Part shown: in pieces, positions 8,322 to 14,101 of the stretch
How the letters are laid out: each line of letters opens with the position of its first letter
How positions within the stretch are numbered: position 1 is the stretch's first letter
Assembly (NCBI GenBank): GCA_902766545.1
Contig: CACXEC010000009.1
Span: forward strand, 1-16,180
DNA length: 16,180 bases
Origin: an uncultured Erysipelotrichaceae bacterium
Lineage (GTDB): Bacteria > Bacillota_I > Bacilli_A > RF39 > UBA660
Direction of reading: 5' to 3'
Notes under the pieces: generated by a model
What the model saw: only the letters and a program-made list of their open reading frames with translations
What the model was told of the DNA's origin: nothing
Database searches by the model: none
Program-made: the position numbers and the translations under genes

Positions 8322-8350
8322 AAAAGAGAATTTCATAAATTCTCTTTTTT
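8320..8350. terminator. Bidirectional terminator between the PBP gene and nth
   Basis: AAAAAAGAGAATTT (8320-8333), loop CAT and AAATTCTCTTTTTT (8337-8350) form a perfect 14-bp stem with A and T tracts on its two sides. It can therefore end transcripts from both the PBP gene (plus) and nth (minus). One arm contains the PBP stop codon and the other the last codons of nth. Confidence 0.85.
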
Positions 8351-8950
8351 ACATATCTTTTTAAATCGGCAATCTTTGCATATGGGTTTTTTACTTTTAC
8401 AATAATATCTTCCAAATAGTAATAACTGCTCCCCTACTTTGTTCCATTTGTCTCGAGGAATACCCTGCATTAAAACCCTTTCTATTGCGTTGGGATTAAA
8501 TTCGTTTTGTACTATACCAAGACGATTAGATACTCTGATGACATGAGTGTCAACTGGAATACATGGCTCGTTAAATAAGTTCTTAAGAACAACATTTGTT
8601 GTTTTCCTACCAACGCCAGGAAGACTTTCTAAGTAATCTCGATTATTGGGAACCTTTCCACCATAATTATTAATCAATGATATTGCAATTTCTTTAATGT
8701 ATTTGCTTTTTTTAGTATATGAGCCACATGATTTAATAATATTGGCAATTTTGTTTTCATCAACTTGAGATAGCTCATTTAAATTATATTTATTAAATAG
8801 TACTTCTGTAACTTTATTAACTCTTTTATCAGTACATTGGGCGCTTAATACAGTAGCAATTAATAATTCATAATCTTTATTATAATTAAGCTCACATTTA
8901 TATGTTGGAATATAGAAATCTAGATTGTCAAAAAACTCTTTATTCATCAT
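8333..8950 (-). CDS. nth: Endonuclease III (DNA glycosylase/AP lyase)
   Basis: Nth removes oxidised pyrimidines and nicks abasic sites in base-excision repair. The 205-residue product contains the helix-hairpin-helix LPGVGRKTTNVV with the catalytic Lys, the catalytic Asp in VDTHVIRVSNRLG, and the C-terminal [4Fe-4S] loop with Cys spacing C-X6-C-X2-C-X5-C (CKSKKPICKDCRFKKIC). It starts with two ATG codons in a row (8950 and 8947). It overlaps the end of dnaD by 11 bases, and the dnaD-nth pair is a common Firmicutes arrangement. Its stop codon and final codons lie within the shared terminator hairpin. Confidence 0.97.
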   Translation of the reverse strand: MMNKEFFDNLDFYIPTYKCELNYNKDYELLIATVLSAQCTDKRVNKVTEVLFNKYNLNELSQVDENKIANIIKSCGSYTKKSKYIKEIAISLINNYGGKVPNNRDYLESLPGVGRKTTNVVLKNLFNEPCIPVDTHVIRVSNRLGIVQNEFNPNAIERVLMQGIPRDKWNKVGEQLLLFGRYYCKSKKPICKDCRFKKICKKENL

Positions 8951-9593
8951 CTTCTAACCAGTTATAATCAAATAGGACTTCTTCTTTTTTATTATTTCTA
9001 TTTTCACGATTTTTTTCTATATGATTGTTTACATCATTCATAGTCTTAAAACCTTTTTTCCCCCACTCGTATATTATTTTATCTATATATCTCATGTTTC
9101 TTACTCCGTTGTACGTTGCTTCTTTTAATGCTCCGATGATTAGATCTTCTTCAATACCACTTTTAATCCATGCACTAATAAGTTCAAACTCTATGGGGCT
9201 TAGTGTTCTTCCAAATTCTTCCTCAAATATTTGATATATATCATTCTTTGTTTGTTTTTTTGCTGATTTATTAATATCACTAATCATTGCCTTATAAACA
9301 TTACTTATATCAATCAATTCTGATACTTTTCCGTCAGATTGTTTACTCATATTAATCACAATTAATCCTTTAGAATTGAGTAATGTAAATGCTTCTAATA
9401 TTTCCTTTTCTTCTAAATATGTAATTTCTTTTATTCGTAAAATATCTAGAGATGGTTCATCCTGATTGATAAAATAAATAAGCAAAAGCAGCTCATTAAT
9501 ATTTAAATTATAATCTTTGCTTATTTTAAACATTCTTTTTTTAAAATTATAATCTTTGTCCTTTATTATTCCTTCTAAGACATTATTGCTCAT
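8940..9593 (-). CDS. dnaD: Replication initiation protein DnaD
   Basis: DnaD helps load the replicative helicase at oriC and during restart in low-GC Gram-positives. The 217 residues show an N-terminal winged-helix region (about 10-100, LNINELLLLIYFI to LNSKGLIVINM) and a C-terminal DnaB/DnaD domain (about 120-195) ending in the YxxxIxxxW signature (MRYIDKIIYEWGKKG). The charged tail ends in WLEDDE. The ATG at 9593 is preceded by GGAAGTGAT, a good ribosome site, and lies four bases after the cca stop. The order cca > dnaD > nth is one operon. Confidence 0.93.
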   Translation of the reverse strand: MSNNVLEGIIKDKDYNFKKRMFKISKDYNLNINELLLLIYFINQDEPSLDILRIKEITYLEEKEILEAFTLLNSKGLIVINMSKQSDGKVSELIDISNVYKAMISDINKSAKKQTKNDIYQIFEEEFGRTLSPIEFELISAWIKSGIEEDLIIGALKEATYNGVRNMRYIDKIIYEWGKKGFKTMNDVNNHIEKNRENRNNKKEEVLFDYNWLEDDE

Positions 9594-9597
9594 GTAA

Positions 9598-10680
9598 TCA
9601 CTTCCAATTAGTTATAATATAATCTTTTAATGTTTCATAATCGTTATCTAATTTATTATATATAACATTAATAATTAAATCTTTATAAATCCTTTTAATT
9701 TTTATTGATGGCTTAAAACCAAGTATAGCTATTATGTCGGATTGCTTAATTGCTAAATCGTTTTCATTTTTTATTGCTAATTTGTGATATTTCTCATTTA
9801 TTTCTTTTTTATCTATTCCTATTATCTCACCGGCTACTGAAGATATATATAATCCATATTTATATAATGTATAATTGTCTATTACTCCATCACAGATTAC
9901 GGTGCGAATATTTGAAATTATTCTTTTATTATTTTTATTAAATGGATATGATGCTGAATAATCTATTTGTGCCCATATTCCAAGTAAATCTGGAACACAT
10001 ACTATTTTATCATATTCTATACTTAAATATGGTAATAAATTATATTCTTTTAAAATATTTAGTCCCTTTTCAATATTCTTGGATGCAAATATTTTATCAA
10101 GTTCTTCTTTCTTTCTTGTATAACTAAGGGTTGATACTAACTGCTTATAATTCTTTATAAAAGAAATAATTTCTTCATCTAAATCAAAATCTAAAATTAT
10201 TGAAAATCTAATTGCCCGTAGTATGCGCAAAGGATCCTCAGATAATTTTTCATATGTGTTTCCAATTACTCGAATAACCCTTGAGTAAATATCATTTTGA
10301 CCATTCAAATAATCAAATATTTGTCCTTCTGAATTCATACAAATAGAATTAATTGTAAAATCTCTTCTTTTAATATCGTCTAGAAGATTATTTGTGTATT
10401 CTATATTTTGCGGCTTACGATTTTGATAGTTATTCTCTTTACGGTATGTTGTTATATCAAAATTGTATTTACCATCATGAATTGTTATAGAACCATAACT
10501 TGATGTTTCTTTTTTGACATTAAATATTTTGATAATATCCTTAGGTAAAGCATTAGTGCAAATATCAATATCTGTTGATTCAATATTAAGTAAATAATCT
10601 CTAACATATCCGCCTATAATATAAGCTTCATATCCATAATCTTCTATTTTTTTTAGAATGTTTTGGATTTCTATATTCAT
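9598..10680 (-). CDS. cca: CCA tRNA nucleotidyltransferase
   Basis: The enzyme adds or repairs the 3' CCA end of tRNAs without a template. Class II features: IGGYVRD at 22-28, the metal-binding pair D37-x-D39 in STDIDI, RRDFTIN in the neck region, and EDPLRILRAIRF. The 360 residues are within the family range. I chose ATG 10680: the N-terminus MNIEIQNILKKIEDYGYEAY is typical and GGGTG lies upstream. A GTG at 10713 would extend it by 11 residues that have no family likeness and include the -10 region. It is the first gene of cca > dnaD > nth. Confidence 0.95.
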   Translation of the reverse strand: MNIEIQNILKKIEDYGYEAYIIGGYVRDYLLNIESTDIDICTNALPKDIIKIFNVKKETSSYGSITIHDGKYNFDITTYRKENNYQNRKPQNIEYTNNLLDDIKRRDFTINSICMNSEGQIFDYLNGQNDIYSRVIRVIGNTYEKLSEDPLRILRAIRFSIILDFDLDEEIISFIKNYKQLVSTLSYTRKKEELDKIFASKNIEKGLNILKEYNLLPYLSIEYDKIVCVPDLLGIWAQIDYSASYPFNKNNKRIISNIRTVICDGVIDNYTLYKYGLYISSVAGEIIGIDKKEINEKYHKLAIKNENDLAIKQSDIIAILGFKPSIKIKRIYKDLIINVIYNKLDNDYETLKDYIITNWK

Positions 10681-10696
10681 CTTAACACCCGTATTA

Positions 10697-10725
10697 ATTA
10701 TATCAAATAACACATACTTTGTGAA
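10697..10725 (-). promoter_or_regulatory. Sigma-A-type promoter of cca-dnaD-nth
   Basis: On the minus strand TTCACA (10725-10720), a 17-base spacer and TATAAT (10702-10697). It begins directly after the stop codon of the second bacteriocin-like peptide gene. No terminator separates that gene from cca, so some transcripts of the peptide operon may run on into cca. Confidence 0.65.
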
Positions 10726-10875
10726 CTAACAATATTTTTTATTTTTTGCTCTATTAATTGCCGAACCGATTGTTCTTCCAATTTCCAAGACAGTAATAAA
10801 AATTCTGGATATTGCATTTAACAGTGTTCCACTAATTTCACCAGCAGTAATACTTAGTAATTCTTTATCTGTCAT
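10726..10875 (-). CDS. Bacteriocin-like precursor peptide 2 (49 residues)
   Basis: This small gene was found by reading the minus strand after the exporter. The product begins MTDKELLSITAG, a leader that matches peptide 1 (LTDKELLNISGG) but ends Ala-Gly in place of Gly-Gly. Removal of the leader after Gly12 would give 37 residues, EISGTLLNAISR to NKKYC, hydrophobic then basic (net about +4). It contains GRTIG (a GxxxG helix-contact motif) and a single Cys as the last residue. The start codon overlaps the stop of peptide 1 as TAATG, so the two are translationally coupled. No separate ribosome site is visible. It is most likely one half of a two-peptide class IIb-like bacteriocin; a secreted signal peptide is the alternative. 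I cannot name a known homologue. Confidence 0.85.
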   Translation of the reverse strand: MTDKELLSITAGEISGTLLNAISRIFITVLEIGRTIGSAINRAKNKKYC

Positions 10876-11009
10876 TAATTACATTTTAATGGCCTTAAAT
10901 AGCCATCAATAACGCCAGCAATAAACGTTATAATTGTTCCTGCCACTAAGGCTAGTGTCCATTTAATAGAACCTCCACTAATATTTAATAATTCTTTATC
11001 CGTTAGCAT
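10875..11009 (-). CDS. Bacteriocin-like precursor peptide 1, double-glycine leader (44 residues)
   Basis: The product begins MLTDKELLNISGG, a classic double-glycine leader for C39-peptidase exporters. The predicted mature part has 31 residues (SIKWTLALVAG to LRPLKCN): a hydrophobic helix with GVIDG (GxxxG), weak positive charge and one Cys next to the last residue. The ATG at 11009 follows AGAAAGGA at a good distance. The gene overlaps the 3' end of the exporter gene by 14 bases and ends in TAATG shared with peptide 2. The order exporter > peptide 1 > peptide 2, all on one strand with overlaps, shows a single operon for making, trimming and exporting the pair. The role as a pore-forming bacteriocin is inferred from leader, size, GxxxG and context. 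Confidence 0.88.
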   Translation of the reverse strand: MLTDKELLNISGGSIKWTLALVAGTIITFIAGVIDGYLRPLKCN

Positions 11010-12996
11010 TATTATCCTTTCTAGCATTTAAAGTAATGATTTTGTCAAAATTATAGCTTTCCTTATTATGGCTAACATAAATTATTGTTTTGCTCTTAAA
11101 AGCTTTATTAATCCTTTTTATTAGTTTTGCTCTAAGTATATGATTAATTTCAGAGAATGATTCATCAAATAAAATGACATCATATTCTTGGTATAGAGCT
11201 CTTGCGATTATTATAATTTGTTTTTCTCCACCACTAAAGTTATCTTTTATAATGGTTTCATATCCGTAAGTTTTATTCATTATTATTCTATCGAGACTAA
11301 GAATATTTGCAATTCTGTTAAATTTTGCTTCATCAAACTTTTTATCTAAAATGATGTTATTAACTACTGTATCTATAAATAAATTATCGTTTTGACTACT
11401 TAAGTATATTTGTTTTTTTAACGAACTATTAATTTTTTTATTATTAATATAAATACTTCCTTTAAAATCATTAATGCTTCCATTTATAATTTTTAATAGA
11501 GTGCTTTTTCCACTGCCATTATTTCCTACTAATAGGACTTTTTCTTTGTTATTTATAATAATACTTATATTATTTAATATAGAATGATTATTAATATTAT
11601 AAAATATATTTTTAGCTTCTATTTTTTCTATTTTAAAACGTCTAATACTTTTATTTTCTTCTTCTAGGTAATATAATCCATTTAATTTTAATAAAATGCT
11701 TTTTAGATATATTATACTAGGGATTATTTCAGAATAATAATGAATATTATCAATAAAATAGTTAAAGTATAAAATTATTACAAATATGTTTTCTAATGAA
11801 TAATTTAAAAAGTATGATAAAACCAAAATAATTATTAAGCAAATATTGGAGTATAAATCATTTATTAGATTTAATTTATTTAGAAATTTATCTAAATTAT
11901 AAGAACTATTATTTTTATTAATAATATTTAAATCTATTTTTTTTAAAAAATATTTTTCTTTAGATAGATTTTTTATAGTTTCAATTTTGTTTAAGAATTC
12001 AATAAGTAAGTTGAGGTAAACTGATTCATTTTCTATTTTAGATAAATAAAGATAATATCCATGATGATTAAATAATAAAATAATAAATAAATATATTGTA
12101 GTAAGACCAATTATTAATATAGTAATTGGTACACTTATAGAAAAAAGCACTAATAATAATGCAATAATAAGGATTCCTGATATTGTCAAATTTAGTATTT
12201 CTTTTGAAATAAAATTATTGAGAATATCAAAATCAGCTATTTTTGACACAATTTCTCCACTACTTTTTAATTGCAAATCTTTTAGAGGAAGGTTAAAAAC
12301 ATGATTAAGGTAATTTTTTATTAAACTATAGCTACTTTTTTTATTTAAATGAACAAGAATTATATTTTTAGCGTAATTTAATATTATTTTTATAGTTATC
12401 AATAAGATTAATAATAATATGAATTTTAATCCACTATGAATTGATATTATTCTAATTAAATGGGTTTCATATAAAGAGATTAGTATAATAGTTAAACTAA
12501 ATATAAGTATTGGTAATAAACTTTTTAAATTTCGTTTTAATATCTTAATAATATTGTTTTTTAACTCATCATTTTCTTTATACTTAATAATCTTATCAAT
12601 TGGATTAAAAACGAGTATATTTCCCGTAAATAACTTATAAAATTCATCTATTTGATATCTTTTCATTCCTATACTTGGGTCCATGCATAATATATTCTCA
12701 TCAGATACATTATAAATTACTACAAAATGATAAATACCCTCTTTTATTTTTAAATGAGCAATATATGGCTCATTAGAAATGATTAATTTTTCTTTTTTAT
12801 AACCCTTTACTTCAAATCCATATTTTTCTCCAGCTTTTTTTAAATTTAAAAATGATGTTCCATCTTTTGTTGTATAGGTATCTCTTTTAATTATTTCTAA
12901 AGGGACAAATCCGCTATAATATTTTATAATCGAATATAAGCAGCATGATCCACAATCAGATTCTGATTCTTGGTAAACTATATAACCTTTTTTCAA
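10996..12996 (-). CDS. Peptidase-containing ABC exporter (PCAT) for bacteriocin-like peptides
   Basis: This membrane protein cuts double-glycine leaders and exports the mature peptides with ATP. The C39 peptidase domain occupies about 1-130: Gln9, catalytic Cys15 in SDCGSCCLY, His90 in YHFVVIYN and Asp106 in MDPS. The membrane domain (about 150-430) has around six hydrophobic segments. The ATPase domain has GNNGSGKST at 491-499, Gln535 (Q-loop), FSGGEKQ at 587-593, Walker B FDES with Asp611/Glu612 and switch His643, so it should be active. At 666 residues it is somewhat shorter than typical 700-720. The start is TTG at 12996, seven bases after GGAGG. Its 3' end overlaps the first of two precursor genes, its likely substrates. 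No separate accessory (HlyD-like) gene is seen. The coding region looks even richer in A, T, Ile, Asn and Lys than its neighbours. Confidence 0.95.
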   Translation of the reverse strand: MKKGYIVYQESESDCGSCCLYSIIKYYSGFVPLEIIKRDTYTTKDGTSFLNLKKAGEKYGFEVKGYKKEKLIISNEPYIAHLKIKEGIYHFVVIYNVSDENILCMDPSIGMKRYQIDEFYKLFTGNILVFNPIDKIIKYKENDELKNNIIKILKRNLKSLLPILIFSLTIILISLYETHLIRIISIHSGLKFILLLILLITIKIILNYAKNIILVHLNKKSSYSLIKNYLNHVFNLPLKDLQLKSSGEIVSKIADFDILNNFISKEILNLTISGILIIALLLVLFSISVPITILIIGLTTIYLFIILLFNHHGYYLYLSKIENESVYLNLLIEFLNKIETIKNLSKEKYFLKKIDLNIINKNNSSYNLDKFLNKLNLINDLYSNICLIIILVLSYFLNYSLENIFVIILYFNYFIDNIHYYSEIIPSIIYLKSILLKLNGLYYLEEENKSIRRFKIEKIEAKNIFYNINNHSILNNISIIINNKEKVLLVGNNGSGKSTLLKIINGSINDFKGSIYINNKKINSSLKKQIYLSSQNDNLFIDTVVNNIILDKKFDEAKFNRIANILSLDRIIMNKTYGYETIIKDNFSGGEKQIIIIARALYQEYDVILFDESFSEINHILRAKLIKRINKAFKSKTIIYVSHNKESYNFDKIITLNARKDNNANG

Positions 12997-13003
12997 TGCT
13001 TTT

Positions 13004-13047
13004 CCTCCTCTATTAGTTATGTTAACGGAAAAACATGTACATCCTTT
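13004..13047 (-). promoter_or_regulatory. Leader element of the bacteriocin operon, shared with the sporulation block
   Basis: On the minus strand AAAGGA (13047-13042), 20 bases, then CATAACTAATAGAGG running into the exporter ribosome site GAGGAGG. The same arrangement is found on the plus strand at 13908-13948. The 17 bases AACATAACTAATAGAGG are identical in both, and AAAGGA is in register. CATA followed by A/T bases recalls the -10 of sporulation sigma factors (sigma-E/sigma-K CATAnnnT), though the T is not in the exact place. Confidence 0.55.
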
Positions 13048-13077
13048 TTAATTTTAAATATTGTTTAAAATTAAAAA
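13045..13077. repeat. Perfect 14-bp inverted repeat upstream of the exporter gene
   Basis: TTTTTAATTTTAAA (13045-13058), loop TATTG and TTTAAAATTAAAAA (13064-13077) are exact complements. It lies between the terminator of the CmpB-type gene and the shared leader element. It could be an operator, or a second AT-only hairpin behind the terminator. Confidence 0.7.
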
Positions 13078-13105
13078 TAATCTGCTTTTTTACGTGCAGA
13101 TTATT
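13076..13105 (-). terminator. Terminator of the CmpB-type gene
   Basis: AATAATCTGC (13076-13085) and GCAGATTATT (13096-13105) form a 10-bp stem with a 10-base loop. On the minus strand it is followed by a T-rich stretch (TTTAATTTT), and it includes the stop codon of the CmpB-type gene. A run of seven T on the plus side could make it work in both directions. Confidence 0.65.
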
Positions 13106-13781
13106 GTTTTTTTGAAAAATCTTTTTTAAGTTTTTTTAGTCTATTTATTACTTTGTCGTTGTTAACTAGATATGGGAAAGCCATAAATAGTCTCATTCTT
13201 ATTTTGTTAAGTTTAATATTCTTATTTATAGTGTATTCGTCCATTATAGCATCTAAATGATTAGATATATTACTTATTCTAACAGCCTCAAATGTACTTA
13301 AAGTTATATCAATGCATATTATTATCATTAGTAATATTGAAGCTTTTATTTTAACACTATTATCAATACTGGCCAAAAATAAGTTGATTGCCGGATCAAG
13401 AATATAAATTGTAGCAATGCCGCCAAAGCCAAAAAGTATACTATTTTTTAGACAAACTCTTCCATTAATATTATATTTATAATATGAATAATCCCACCAT
13501 CTAGTTTTAAATACTTTTTCCATCAAATATGATGTAAAATATTCAAGAATACTACAGATTACAAAAGACATAATAAATACCACTATTGAATCATTATAAT
13601 AACCTATTAATAAAAAGTTAATCATTAGACACCCTACACCATAAATGGGAATATAAGGTCCATATAAAAATCCACGATTAACTATTTTCTTACTATTAAA
13701 GTATACATATAAAACTTCACTAATATATCCAATTACAGAATATATAAAAAATTTTAAAAAATAATAATATACCATGTCCAT
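13101..13781 (-). CDS. CmpB-type (putative ABC-transporter type IV) integral membrane protein
   Basis: The 226-residue multi-spanning protein carries the signatures of the CmpB / 'putative ABC-transporter type IV' family: NRGFLYGPYIPIYGVG at 35-50, RWWDYS at 94-99 and NINGRVCL at 104-111. Five or so hydrophobic segments are visible (about 8-25, 43-60, 66-85, 113-137, 148-165), then a basic cytoplasmic tail. Despite the family name there is no ATPase domain, and the biochemical role is not established. The ATG at 13781 has GGAG at 13793-13790. It is transcribed towards the bacteriocin operon but ends in its own terminator. As the only extra membrane protein beside that operon it is a possible immunity factor, but the family is widespread without bacteriocins, so this is speculation. 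Confidence 0.85.
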   Translation of the reverse strand: MDMVYYYFLKFFIYSVIGYISEVLYVYFNSKKIVNRGFLYGPYIPIYGVGCLMINFLLIGYYNDSIVVFIMSFVICSILEYFTSYLMEKVFKTRWWDYSYYKYNINGRVCLKNSILFGFGGIATIYILDPAINLFLASIDNSVKIKASILLMIIICIDITLSTFEAVRISNISNHLDAIMDEYTINKNIKLNKIRMRLFMAFPYLVNNDKVINRLKKLKKDFSKKQ

Positions 13782-13808
13782 AAATTATACTCCATATTTA
13801 ATATTACT

Positions 13809-13837
13809 ATTATATTGTTTTTTTTCAATATTATAAA
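13809..13837 (-). promoter_or_regulatory. Promoter of the CmpB-type gene
   Basis: On the minus strand TTTATA (13837-13832), a 17-base spacer and TATAAT (13814-13809), followed by GGAG and ATG 13781 at a normal distance. The perfect -10 carries the call in this AT-rich DNA. Confidence 0.5.
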
Positions 13838-13907
13838 TGTAAATTTTTTTATTTTTGAAGTTAAATAATACTATTTTAACTGTATTATTAACAATATTAA
13901 AAAAAAT

Positions 13908-13948
13908 AAAGGAAATTTTATATATTTAGTGAACATAACTAATAGAGG
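13908..13948 (+). promoter_or_regulatory. Leader element of the sporulation block, copy of the one before the exporter
   Basis: AAAGGA (13908-13913), 20 bases, CATAACTAATAGAGG (13934-13948). The minus strand at 13047-13004 has the same parts at the same spacing. It precedes the 19-codon ORF and spoIIIAH, and may be the promoter region of both. Confidence 0.55.
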
Positions 13949-13991
13949 TGAAATATTCCTCTAATGAGCAAGAATTTAGAAAGGAGATTTT

Positions 13992-14051
13992 ATGATCTAT
14001 TTAAGAATTTTACTTAAAACAATTTCTAAGATATTATTATATTTTATTTAA
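13992..14051 (+). CDS. 19-residue amphipathic micro-protein
   Basis: The ORF encodes MIYLRILLKTISKILLYFI, with one Arg and two Lys spaced along a hydrophobic helix and no acidic residue. Its ribosome site AGAAAGGAG (13978-13986) matches the anti-Shine-Dalgarno sequence over nine bases and stands five bases before the ATG, the best such site in the window; this is the main evidence that it is translated. It lies 50 bases before spoIIIAH in the same direction. A short amphipathic membrane peptide in a sporulation block recalls SpoVM (26 residues in B. subtilis), but there is no convincing residue-by-residue match. A small toxin or a leader peptide are alternatives. A 17-codon ORF (MSKNLERRF, from 13964) overlaps it in another frame. 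Confidence 0.5.
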   Translation: MIYLRILLKTISKILLYFI

Positions 14052-14101
14052 TGTAATAATTTACTAATTATCCTAATATAATTTAATAATTGGAGGATAA
14101 A

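Larger units (their letters stand above)
13782..14101. other. Divergent regulatory region between the CmpB-type gene and spoIIIAH
   Basis: This 320-base, very AT-rich stretch contains the minus-strand promoter of the CmpB-type gene, the plus-strand leader element shared with the bacteriocin operon, a small hairpin TAGAGG/CCTCTA (13943-13948 with 13958-13963) that covers a GAGGTG site, and a 19-codon micro-ORF. No other signal was seen. Confidence 0.7.

Noticed and set aside
10726..11009. Lanthipeptide or other modified peptide precursors
   Set aside because: There is one Cys per mature peptide, few Ser/Thr and no modification enzyme gene nearby; the unmodified two-peptide class fits better.
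13024..13046. Six-codon ORF (MYMFFR) behind AAAAAGG in the exporter leader, as an attenuation peptide
   Set aside because: It is too short to support, there is no run of regulatory codons, and no terminator/antiterminator pair follows it.
13045..13105. Riboswitch or T-box before the bacteriocin exporter
   Set aside because: The two hairpins are explained as the terminator of the upstream gene and a simple palindrome. No conserved riboswitch or T-box core is visible.
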